Assembly: GCA_948505485.1 (NCBI GenBank)
Contig: CAOPQH010000014.1
Span: 1 to 19,656, forward strand
DNA from: an uncultured Clostridia bacterium
GTDB lineage: Bacteria; Bacillota; Clostridia; TANB77; CAG-508
Direction: 5' to 3'
Length of the DNA stretch: 19,656 nucleotides
The translations under genes were made by a program, and so were the position numbers. Below the pieces are notes generated by a model. That model was not told the origin of the DNA, searched no databases, and saw only the letters and a program-made list of their open reading frames with translations. Of the stretch, positions 7,261 to 13,540 are shown piece after piece; the stretch's first letter is position 1, and each line of letters starts with the position of its first letter.

Positions 7261-7881
7261 ATGAAAGATAATCAAAAAATTTATGGATATGTAAGAGTTA
7301 GTAGTAAAGAACAAAATGAAGATAGACAATTAAAATCAATGTGTGATTTTGGAATTCCAAAAGAAAGAACATTTGTAGATAAACAAAGTGGTAAGGACTT
7401 TAATAGAGCAGAATATCAAACCTTGAAAAGAATGTTAAAAGATAGCCCAGGTAGTTTATTAGTTATACATTCCATTGATAGGTTAGGGAGAAATTATAAA
7501 GAGATTACAAATGAATGGAGAGAACTTACAACAGAATGTAATGCAGATATTAAAGTATTAGATATGCCACTACTTGATACAACACAATATAAAGATTTAT
7601 TAGGAACATTTATAAGTGATTTAATCTTACAAGTATTATCATTTGTAGCAGAGCAAGAGAGAGGAAATATAAGGAAAAGACAAGAAGAAGGAATTGCAGT
7701 AGCAAAAGCACAAGGAAAGCATTTAGGTAGACCAAAAGCAGAAATAACAGACAAGTATATTATAGAATATACAAAATGGAAGAATGGAGAACAGACAGCA
7801 ACACAAGCAATGATAAATGCAGATATGAAAAGGAATACATTTTATAAGTTAGCAAAGATTATGGAAGTAGAAAGAGTATAA
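7261..7881 (+). CDS. Small serine recombinase (resolvase/invertase family)
   Basis: This 206-aa site-specific recombinase would use a serine nucleophile to cut and rejoin paired DNA sites. The N-terminal catalytic domain (about 6-140) has GYVRVSSKEQ with nucleophile Ser14 and Arg12, HSIDRLGRNYKEI (70-82, catalytic arginines) and EQERGNIRKRQEEG (131-144, start of the long E-helix). A GRPK hinge (156-159) leads to a C-terminal helix-turn-helix (about 175-203). Length and order match Tn3/Tn552-type resolvases and DNA invertases. The ATG at 7261 follows AAGAGGTGG and lies after the promoter. The palindromic region upstream and the nearby Rep candidate favour a role as multimer resolvase of a circular form, rather than integration. 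Confidence 0.92.
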   Translation: MKDNQKIYGYVRVSSKEQNEDRQLKSMCDFGIPKERTFVDKQSGKDFNRAEYQTLKRMLKDSPGSLLVIHSIDRLGRNYKEITNEWRELTTECNADIKVLDMPLLDTTQYKDLLGTFISDLILQVLSFVAEQERGNIRKRQEEGIAVAKAQGKHLGRPKAEITDKYIIEYTKWKNGEQTATQAMINADMKRNTFYKLAKIMEVERV

Positions 7882-7924
7882 AGTAAAAATGTAGGTGTAT
7901 AAATTCAACACCTACATTTACTTT
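7880..7924. terminator. Bidirectional terminator between convergent genes
   Basis: AAAGTAAAAATGTAGGTGT pairs with ACACCTACATTTACTTT across a short loop, with a two-base bulge. It lies between the resolvase stop and the stop of the minus-strand DUF6076-like gene, and has A/T tracts on both sides. Confidence 0.8.
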
Positions 7925-7945
7925 ATATAAAGGAGAAATAGTAAA

Positions 7946-8923
7946 TTATTTACCATTTTCAATAAGCCACTTTTCAAAATCATCAGCAGATAGAGTACCA
8001 GAAGAATACTCAGCCTTTAACTTTTCAACTTGAGATTTCCAAGTGTCAAATTCATTCTTTAGAGTATAGTTATCTTTATTTCTATTAACCCTAGCAAACT
8101 TTTTCATATAGATTTTTCTATATAATTCAAGAACACCTTTAGGTCTTTTACTAGCATATTCTTTACAAGTCTTATTATCTTTTTGAGGACTAATTCTATC
8201 ACAATAAATGGCATCATTCTTTCTATATGGTACGAAGTATTTATTGCAGTTCTGACATTTAGATATAATATAGTTTTCACTATAAATTGTAATCATACAT
8301 ATAGCAAAGAATTCATCTATGTTTTCACAAGAATAAGAGGCAATTCCATCATAATGGTTTAATACCCTATTTTTTATCTTGAAGTCTAAATATTCTTTAT
8401 CTAAAATTTCGAAATCAACATCTTTTATATTTATAACATCTTTTATATCTATATTTGAAGTAGAATAAGTATATATAGGTTGTCTAATAGGATAGTTTAA
8501 TTTATTACATACAAATATAAACTTATCTATCATTCTATTATATTTGTGTTTATCAATATTGTATAAGAAACTGAAGTCAATTATAGTAGAGAATGTGAGT
8601 TGTTTCTTTGCAATATCATCAAGCAATGTGTTAATTTTTCTTTCTTTTTCTTTACAATTTAAAGAGGAATCTTGAAGTAGTCTTTTATAATCAGCACCAT
8701 AAAATAAATTACAAATGAATGTATCTCGTGTTTCAAATAAAGATTCTAAATCTTTATCAATATTAGAGGAACTTTCAATTATATTATTATACCTTTCTTT
8801 AATGTTTACACTTATGAAGTCAGACAGAGGAAGTCCAAATTCAAATATCTTTTTCTTACCATTATATAAATAGTATTCATTATGTTTAGAATTATCAAAT
8901 TTAATTTCAACAAGTGTTTTCAA
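7946..8923 (-). CDS. DUF6076-like protein with a zinc-ribbon motif
   Basis: This 325-aa soluble protein has four cysteines arranged as a zinc ribbon: SKCQNCNKYFVPYRKNDAIYC (C223, C226, C241) and C253 in KTCKEYAS, followed by a basic helical tail. I recognise the C-x2-C-x-K-Y-F-V-P...Y-C-D-R...C-K-E-Y-A pattern from the DUF6076 group in Firmicutes, from memory and without a search. The motif also recalls CGNR-type zinc fingers, so nucleic-acid binding is possible. GAAAGGGTG precedes the ATG on the minus strand. It is the only element gene on this strand and shares overlapping promoters with the Rep unit, which would suit a regulator, but that is inference. Confidence 0.72.
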   Translation of the reverse strand: MKTLVEIKFDNSKHNEYYLYNGKKKIFEFGLPLSDFISVNIKERYNNIIESSSNIDKDLESLFETRDTFICNLFYGADYKRLLQDSSLNCKEKERKINTLLDDIAKKQLTFSTIIDFSFLYNIDKHKYNRMIDKFIFVCNKLNYPIRQPIYTYSTSNIDIKDVINIKDVDFEILDKEYLDFKIKNRVLNHYDGIASYSCENIDEFFAICMITIYSENYIISKCQNCNKYFVPYRKNDAIYCDRISPQKDNKTCKEYASKRPKGVLELYRKIYMKKFARVNRNKDNYTLKNEFDTWKSQVEKLKAEYSSGTLSADDFEKWLIENGK

Positions 8924-8951
8924 TGTGTTTCACCCTTTCACTAAAATATTT

Positions 8952-8980
8952 ACTATAATTTTAAAATAAGTTGTTGACAA
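8952..8980 (-). promoter_or_regulatory. Promoter of the DUF6076-like gene
   Basis: On the minus strand TTGTCA (complement of 8975-8980) and TATAGT (complement of 8952-8957) are 17 bp apart. One arm of the 14-bp inverted repeat fills the spacer. The -35 overlaps the plus-strand -35 at 8974-8979. Confidence 0.65.
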
Positions 8981-9055
8981 AAGAAGAAAATCGTGTTATC
9001 ATATTTATAGTTAGCAACTTATTATATAAAAGTAGTAAATACAACAACTTATTTT
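8963..9055. repeat. 14-bp perfect inverted repeat around the divergent promoters
   Basis: AAAATAAGTTGTTG (8963-8976) is the exact reverse complement of CAACAACTTATTTT (9042-9055). A partial third copy, CAACTTATT, is at 9015-9023. The arms overlap the -35 boxes and the early transcribed region of the rep unit, as expected for an operator. Confidence 0.75.
8974..9002 (+). promoter_or_regulatory. Promoter of the rep transcription unit
   Basis: A perfect TTGACA (8974-8979), a 17-bp spacer and TATCAT (8997-9002). Transcription would begin near 9009 and run through a ~335-base leader to rep. Confidence 0.7.
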
Positions 9056-9233
9056 TTTACCTTATTGCATATTTACTAATTTTTATTTAATAGTAGTTTA
9101 CAACATTTTAAAGTAAAAGTCAAGAAGATAAAAGAAGAAATTATAAGATAATAAGAGAGAGTAGCAAATGTGTATTACGATAACGAAATTTTTGAATGAA
9201 AATTTGGTTTGAGTAATTGATATTTAAAGGTTT

Positions 9234-9284
9234 AATTGATGTCAAAATTTTATATGTGAGTTTATAAATATAATCACATCAATT
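9234..9284 (+). repeat. Nested inverted repeats in the rep leader
   Basis: AATTGATGT (9234-9242) pairs with ACATCAATT (9276-9284), and ATGTGA (9254-9259) pairs with TCACAT (9274-9279). The two right arms overlap, so the pairings exclude each other in RNA. It could be an attenuator-like switch, an origin stem or chance. Confidence 0.45.
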
Positions 9285-9343
9285 TGTATAAAGATTCCAT
9301 TATTTATATTATGGATAATTAAATTATAAGGAGATGAGTAGAA

Positions 9344-10663
9344 ATGTCAAGAATACCATGTGAAATGTTTGAAACAATAGATAAAGCAATAGATACAGGA
9401 TACACTGATACAATGAGTTTGTCAACAGATATGTTTAAATTGGCAGGTGAAATAAGAGAGCATAAAGAGTTAGAAATTCCAACTAAAAAGGGATTTATAA
9501 GAAAGAGAAAGTTAATAGTACCTTTTAATGTATCAGATTTAATAAATAGCATTTTAAATACAGAGTTTGAAGAATATGAAAAGTGGATAAATAAAAAAGT
9601 TAAAGGTAAGTATAAAAGAGAAAAACAAATTTATCACATAAATTATACTTTAAAAGATTACAACTTTTATTATAACCCTCGAACTTATTATTTGAGTATT
9701 ATGATTAAACATCAAGAATTATTAGGTAATGCAAAATTTGAGATTATGAATAATATTAGGGATATATTTCAAAATTACTTTGGTTTAGAAGATAAATATT
9801 TAAAGAATTTAGATAGAGCAACAAAGTTGAGCAGAATAGATTATAAAAGAGATCACAGATATAAAGATGAGCAACATCTATCTTTAATTAAATTTATAGT
9901 TGATATAGCACCAGATGGAATAGTTGGAAATAATTATAAAAAATTAGATGAAAGAGATGAGCATTTAGATATTGAAGATTTTGATGACATTGAGTATATG
10001 AAGAAGTATAAAAGTTCATCTAATAAAACAGCAGAATTTGTAATATATGATAAGCAGTTAGAGCAAGAAGATAAATTTAGAAAAGGTAAGATAACACAAG
10101 AGGAATTAGAATATTTTGAAAAAGTTATTAGGTTTGAAGTTAGAATCAAAAATGGTAAGTTGAATAACTTAAAGACTTATAAGAATTGGACATTAGACAA
10201 GGATATAGACAACTATAAAGATGAAAATGTTGCAGATGAGTTATTTAACTATTATGCAGAACAAGTATTCTTTTCAGAGCCATTCTATCGTTTAGATGTA
10301 GCCAAAAGAATTATTAGTGAGAGTAAATTACCCAAATTATCAAAATATAATATGAAAGATAAGTTAAGAAAATTACTAAATGCAATAAATAAAAATGGAT
10401 ATACATATACACAACAGAATTATAAATTTAGCAGTGAAACTTTTAATAATCATATTTCTATTTTAAGAAATGAATTACATATTAACCCTTTAACTTTTCC
10501 AACAACTTGGACTGATAAAGAGGGAAATACACATAAAACAACATATACAACAATTCCTAATTTTATACAGATGAGAAATTGTATGTATGATAGTAACGAA
10601 GAAGCAATAATTCCATCTAAATTGAGAGAACTGATGGAGAAAGAGAAATATAAATGGACTTGA
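9344..10663 (+). CDS. Probable replication initiator (phage gene II/X, CRI-like)
   Basis: This 439-aa soluble protein is basic in parts. Several segments match what I know of the gene II/X-type (Phage_CRI) initiators found on Firmicute integrative elements and filamentous phages: FYYNPRTYYLSIMI (about 110-125), KLSRIDYKRD (about 165), AEFVIYDKQLEQEDK (about 230-245) and VIRFEVRIKNGKLNNLK (about 265-282). These proteins start rolling-circle replication by nicking an origin. I could not pick out the metal-binding HUH motif or the catalytic tyrosine with confidence. The ATG has AAGGAG upstream. The gene sits between a leader with inverted repeats and the integrase unit, which suits an initiator that acts after excision. 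A non-replicative nicking enzyme is an alternative. Confidence 0.62.
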   Translation: MSRIPCEMFETIDKAIDTGYTDTMSLSTDMFKLAGEIREHKELEIPTKKGFIRKRKLIVPFNVSDLINSILNTEFEEYEKWINKKVKGKYKREKQIYHINYTLKDYNFYYNPRTYYLSIMIKHQELLGNAKFEIMNNIRDIFQNYFGLEDKYLKNLDRATKLSRIDYKRDHRYKDEQHLSLIKFIVDIAPDGIVGNNYKKLDERDEHLDIEDFDDIEYMKKYKSSSNKTAEFVIYDKQLEQEDKFRKGKITQEELEYFEKVIRFEVRIKNGKLNNLKTYKNWTLDKDIDNYKDENVADELFNYYAEQVFFSEPFYRLDVAKRIISESKLPKLSKYNMKDKLRKLLNAINKNGYTYTQQNYKFSSETFNNHISILRNELHINPLTFPTTWTDKEGNTHKTTYTTIPNFIQMRNCMYDSNEEAIIPSKLRELMEKEKYKWT

Positions 10664-10700
10664 CATATTTAGAAACTAGTATATAAACTAAATTTAGTTT
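10660..10700 (+). promoter_or_regulatory. Promoter and palindromic operator of the integrase operon
   Basis: TTGACA (10660-10665, overlapping the rep stop codon) and TATAAA (10682-10687) are 16 bp apart. A 16-bp perfect palindrome, AAACTAAATTTAGTTT (10685-10700), overlaps the -10 and the transcription start, so a bound protein would block it. Confidence 0.65.
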
Positions 10701-10721
10701 TAAGAAAAGAGGTAGAAAATT

Positions 10722-11009
10722 ATGAAAGAGGATTTAAATTTAAGTGAACAACAAATTGAAACTATTGCATTTAATATTTATAAAGATATAAAACCTTACA
10801 TACAAGAAAATACATTTAAGTTTGTAATATGGTTATCAGATAAATATGTTGCAAGTATAGATGAAATGATTAAAATTGATAATAACTATAAATATGATAT
10901 ATGCAAATATGATAAACAAGAATATGTGAATATAAAAGTTACACATAACAAAGGTTATTATGATTTTGAATTTACAAAAGATAGAAAGGAGAATTTGAAA
11001 TGGATGTAG
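10722..11009 (+). CDS. Small protein of unknown function upstream of the integrase
   Basis: This 95-aa protein has an acidic helical N-terminus (DLNLSEQQIETIAFNIY) and a Lys/Tyr-rich C-terminal half. AAGAGGT lies nine bases before the ATG. It overlaps the integrase start by ten bases, so the two are translated together. A small protein coupled to a large serine integrase could be a recombination directionality factor or a regulator, but there is no helix-turn-helix I can recognise and the position is the only argument. Confidence 0.72.
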   Translation: MKEDLNLSEQQIETIAFNIYKDIKPYIQENTFKFVIWLSDKYVASIDEMIKIDNNYKYDICKYDKQEYVNIKVTHNKGYYDFEFTKDRKENLKWM

Positions 11010-12517
11010 TAATTTATGCAAGATTTAGTTCATCGAAGCAACACGAAACTAGTATAGAGGCACAATTAAAAGTATGTTATGAATTTTGTGAACAAAATAA
11101 ATATAATGTAGTTGGAGAATATATTGATAGAGCATTAAGTGGTAGGAGTGATGAAAGACCGGACTTTTTAAGAATGATAGAAGATAGTAATAAAAAAATT
11201 TTTCAAGGAATTGTAGTATATCAATTAGATAGATTTGCCCGTGATAGATATGATAGTGCAATATATAAACATAAATTAAAAAAGAATGGTGTTAGAGTAT
11301 ATTCAGCAAAAGAACATATTTCAGATGATGCAAGTGGGGTGGCAATGGAAGGAATGTTAGAAACATTTGCAGAATATTATAGTGTAGAATTAAGTCAAAG
11401 AGTAAAGAGAAATCTAAAACTTAATGCAGAACAAGGATACTTTAATGGAGGATACCCACCACTTGGATATAAAACAATAGAGATTAAATTGGGAAACTTT
11501 ACTAAAAAGAAATTAGAAATAGATACTTTAACAGCACCTATTGTTAAAGAGATATTTGAAATGAGAGCAAATGGTACAAATATATTAGATATAGTTAAGA
11601 AATTAAATTCAAAGGGATATAAAACAATACAAGGTAAGGAATTCAAAAAGAATTCTTTACAACAGATATTAAAGAATAAAAGATATATTGGAACAAACAT
11701 TTATAATGATGAAGAATTTCCAAATACTATTCCAGCAATTATTGATAAAGAACTATTTGACAAAGTACAAGAAATTATAGAAAAGAATAAATATGCACCC
11801 GCAATGGGAAAGGCAAAAGAAGAATATATATTAACAACTAAATTATTTTGTGGGCATTGTAAAGAACCTATGACTGGAACTTGTGGAACATCTGTAACAG
11901 GTGCAATTTATTATTATTATACTTGTAATGGAATCAAGAAAAAGAAATGTAGTAGAAAAAATATACAAAAACATCTTATTGAAAACATAGTAGTAAATAA
12001 ATGCAGAGAATTACTTACTGATAAAAATATTGGACATATAGCAACGAAAGTATATCAAATATGTCAAAAAGAGAATTCACAGAGTTGTTTAATAAAGGCA
12101 TTAGAAAAAGAAATTAAAGAAATAGAAAAGAATATTGAAAATTTACTTATAGCATTAGAAAATGGACAAAATGTAGATTTGATAAGCAGTAGAATAACCC
12201 AAAAGAGAGCAGATTTAGAAAAGGCAAAAATTCAATTAGCCATAGAACAAAGTAAATTAGTAAACTTAACAGAAGAACAAATTAAATTCTTTTTAGAAGA
12301 CTTAAGAAATGGTGACCTTAATGATATAAAATATAGAAAAACATTAGTAAATATATTTGTAAATCGTATTTACCTATATGATGATAAATATACTATAATT
12401 TTTAATGTTGGTATTAAAAAGATAACAGTAAACAATATTTTACTAGAAGAAATAGATACCAACTTTAAAAAAGCAGATAGTTTGTTTTTTGACAGACTGG
12501 GGCAACCAGTAAAATAA
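11000..12517 (+). CDS. Large serine integrase (element integrase)
   Basis: This 505-aa site-specific integrase would insert and excise the element through a serine-linked intermediate. The order is that of the family: catalytic domain (about 1-140; YARFSSSKQ with Ser10, YQLDRFARD at 74-82), Recombinase domain (about 150-270, starting GGYPPLGYK), zinc ribbon (C284, C287, C309, C317), a coiled coil (about 360-425) and a short tail. AAGGAG lies eight bases before the ATG. The last five codons cross the inferred attR: residues up to Q502-P503 belong to the element, while V504-K505 and the stop come from host DNA. In the excised circle the frame would instead read on for 23 codons to the TAG at 2551-2553, giving about 526 aa. 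Confidence 0.95.
   Translation: MDVVIYARFSSSKQHETSIEAQLKVCYEFCEQNKYNVVGEYIDRALSGRSDERPDFLRMIEDSNKKIFQGIVVYQLDRFARDRYDSAIYKHKLKKNGVRVYSAKEHISDDASGVAMEGMLETFAEYYSVELSQRVKRNLKLNAEQGYFNGGYPPLGYKTIEIKLGNFTKKKLEIDTLTAPIVKEIFEMRANGTNILDIVKKLNSKGYKTIQGKEFKKNSLQQILKNKRYIGTNIYNDEEFPNTIPAIIDKELFDKVQEIIEKNKYAPAMGKAKEEYILTTKLFCGHCKEPMTGTCGTSVTGAIYYYYTCNGIKKKKCSRKNIQKHLIENIVVNKCRELLTDKNIGHIATKVYQICQKENSQSCLIKALEKEIKEIEKNIENLLIALENGQNVDLISSRITQKRADLEKAKIQLAIEQSKLVNLTEEQIKFFLEDLRNGDLNDIKYRKTLVNIFVNRIYLYDDKYTIIFNVGIKKITVNNILLEEIDTNFKKADSLFFDRLGQPVK
12502..12508 (+). repeat. Inferred attR core (GCAACCA)
   Basis: This copy of the tRNA-fMet 3' heptamer lies within the last codons of the integrase gene (Q502-P503). 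The host tRNA terminator follows 10 bases downstream. Confidence 0.6.
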
Positions 12518-12550
12518 AGAGTTTCAGAATTAAACTGAAACTCTATTTTT
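12518..12550 (+). terminator. Terminator after the integrase; probably the original tRNA-fMet terminator
   Basis: A perfect 10-bp stem (AGAGTTTCAG at 12518-12527, CTGAAACTCT at 12535-12544) with a 7-base loop is followed by ATTTTTG. It serves the integrase gene now. If the element is removed it lies 10 bases after the tRNA. Confidence 0.88.
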
Positions 12551-12591
12551 GTGTTTTGTCGTAATTGATATAAAATACGCAAATAGTGGAA

Positions 12592-12614
12592 GCCCCATTT
12601 ATGTTTCATGGGGC
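12592..12614. repeat. GC-rich hairpin in the right host flank
   Basis: GCCCCAT (12592-12598) and ATGGGGC (12608-12614) flank a 9-base loop. It stands out in AT-rich DNA but is not followed by a clear T-run on the plus strand. Function unknown. Confidence 0.55.
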
Positions 12615-12654
12615 CAAATTTTAAGAACATTATAAAGCTAATACAATAGTGTGT

Positions 12655-12670
12655 TATAATTGTGGAAAAT
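12655..12670 (+). promoter_or_regulatory. Extended -10 promoter-like sequence, no gene downstream
   Basis: TGTTATAAT forms an extended -10, and the 16 bases TATAATTGTGGAAAAT recur exactly at 18804-18819 before the inositol-monophosphatase region. Here the following DNA is the 3' end of the convergent TetR gene, so any transcript would be antisense to it. Confidence 0.4.
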
Positions 12671-12685
12671 TAAAGGAAATAAAAA

Positions 12686-12716
12686 AATAATATCCAGCAA
12701 TATTCCAGATATTATT
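12686..12716 (-). terminator. Terminator of the TetR-family gene
   Basis: AATAATATC (12686-12694) and GATATTATT (12708-12716) form a 9-bp stem that includes the stop codon. On the minus strand it is followed by TTTTT. Confidence 0.7.
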
Positions 12717-13311
12717 CCTCTATAAATCTTCTAATAGTAGAATACAAATAAGGTTTAAATTCTTCAATTGGTAAAGGATCTTTATATAATATAGAATTAA
12801 AGCAAGTTGAGCTGACTAATTCTATAATCATAAATAACGTAACATCAGGGTTTTCTAATTTAATATTGTTATCTTTAATACCTTTCATAAAAACATTATA
12901 AAGACCATCTTCTTTTAATTCAGCATTTTCATAAATTTTTTGTACTGTTTTATTATAAATACCCCATGATAAATTTTTAGAGATAAATTTTAAAAGAATA
13001 GGATTTTTAGTTAATTCATCAATTACATAATTAATAATATATATAATTTGATCAGAAAAATTCGATATATAATTTTTTCTTAAAGATGCTAAGGCATCAT
13101 TAAAAAGTTTTTCTGACTTTTTTGCAATTAAAATATCACGAATTTCATATTTATCTTTAAAATATAAATAAAAAGTACCTTTAGCAACACTAGCATCATC
13201 AACAATTTCTTGAATAGAAGTATCTTTAATACCCTTTTCAGTAAAAAGTTTAAAGGCAGTATTTAACAATCTATTTTCTTTATTATCATTATTTTTTTTA
13301 TTAGAAATCAT
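12712..13311 (-). CDS. TetR-family transcriptional repressor of the MMPL operon
   Basis: This 199-aa dimeric repressor has a classic N-terminal TetR helix-turn-helix: LLNTAFKLFTEKGIKDTSIQ, then VDDASVAKGTFYLYFKDK (about 15-60), followed by a ligand-binding helical domain typical in length. The start is set at the ATG at 13311 because GGAGTG lies just before it; a longer frame from 13329 has no such site. It diverges from the MMPL exporter gene. Three related palindromes (13344-13358, 13473-13485, 13509-13521) overlap its own promoter and that of the exporter, so it very likely represses both. The inducing ligand is unknown. Confidence 0.92.
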   Translation of the reverse strand: MISNKKNNDNKENRLLNTAFKLFTEKGIKDTSIQEIVDDASVAKGTFYLYFKDKYEIRDILIAKKSEKLFNDALASLRKNYISNFSDQIIYIINYVIDELTKNPILLKFISKNLSWGIYNKTVQKIYENAELKEDGLYNVFMKGIKDNNIKLENPDVTLFMIIELVSSTCFNSILYKDPLPIEEFKPYLYSTIRRFIEE

Positions 13312-13329
13312 ATAAATCACTCCAAACAA

Positions 13330-13358
13330 ATTATGTCATATTTTTGACTTTTAGTCAA
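13330..13358 (-). promoter_or_regulatory. Promoter and operator of the TetR gene
   Basis: On the minus strand TTGACT (complement of 13353-13358) and CATAAT (complement of 13330-13335) are 17 bp apart. The palindrome TTGACTTTTAGTCAA (13344-13358) covers the -35 and part of the spacer, so the repressor would control itself. Confidence 0.75.
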
Positions 13359-13471
13359 TAAAATTTATAAACATTATTATAAAAAAAGAAAAAATATAAG
13401 GAATATTATCATATATTAAGAAGTTAAGCTTTGTGAAATAAACAAAAAATCAAAAAAATTCATAAAATATA

Positions 13472-13521
13472 TTGACCATTGGTCATAAATGTGGTAATAT
13501 ATAAAAAATGACCAATAGTCA
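13472..13521 (+). promoter_or_regulatory. Promoter and two operators of the MMPL operon
   Basis: TTGACC (13472-13477) and TAATAT (13495-13500) are 17 bp apart, with TGG before the -10. TGACCATTGGTCA (13473-13485, perfect) covers the -35, and TGACCAATAGTCA (13509-13521) lies at the transcription start. Together with TGACTTTTAGTCA at 13345-13357 they give the consensus TGACYAnTRGTCA. Confidence 0.82.
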
Positions 13522-13540
13522 GAAAAGAAAGGAGAAGATC

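Larger units (their letters stand above)
8924..9343. promoter_or_regulatory. Control region between the DUF6076-like gene and rep (candidate origin)
   Basis: This 420-bp gap holds two overlapping divergent promoters (8952-9002), a 14-bp inverted repeat flanking them (8963-8976 with 9042-9055), a 9-bp inverted repeat (9033-9041 with 9070-9078) and another (9234-9242 with 9276-9284). It also has a possible 14-codon leader frame (9168-9212) with only a weak ribosome binding site. A ~335-base untranslated leader before rep is typical of copy-control regions, and origins often lie beside the initiator gene. No HUH nick motif could be identified. Confidence 0.5.
2475..12508. mobile_element. Integrative element inserted at the 3' end of tRNA-fMet (~10 kb)
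   Basis: The boundaries are inferred from the repeated heptamer GCAACCA (2475-2481 and 12502-12508), from the large serine integrase gene ending exactly across the right copy, and from a strong terminator (12518-12550) that would sit 10 bases after the tRNA if the segment were removed. Enclosed genes are a serine integrase, a serine resolvase, a replication initiator candidate, a DUF6076-like protein, an amidoligase with a partner protein, and several small proteins unlike the flanking housekeeping genes. No relaxase, coupling protein, portal, capsid or tail gene is visible, so an integrative plasmid, non-mobilising element or satellite fits better than an ICE or complete prophage. A 7-bp repeat alone could occur by chance; the combined geometry is what supports the call. 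Confidence 0.75.

Noticed and set aside
9003..9343. Riboswitch or T-box leader
   Set aside because: No conserved riboswitch core or T-box sequence is recognisable; only simple AT-rich inverted repeats are present.
9344..10663. Conjugative relaxase
   Set aside because: No MOB-type motif set or coupling-protein neighbour was seen; the similarities recognised are to gene II/X-type initiators.
12370..12630. Minus-strand frame across the integrase end
   Set aside because: It is antisense to the integrase C-terminus and runs through a terminator hairpin, with no start signal.
13508..13540. Upstream ATG for the MMPL exporter
   Set aside because: It sits at the transcription start within an operator and has no ribosome binding site.
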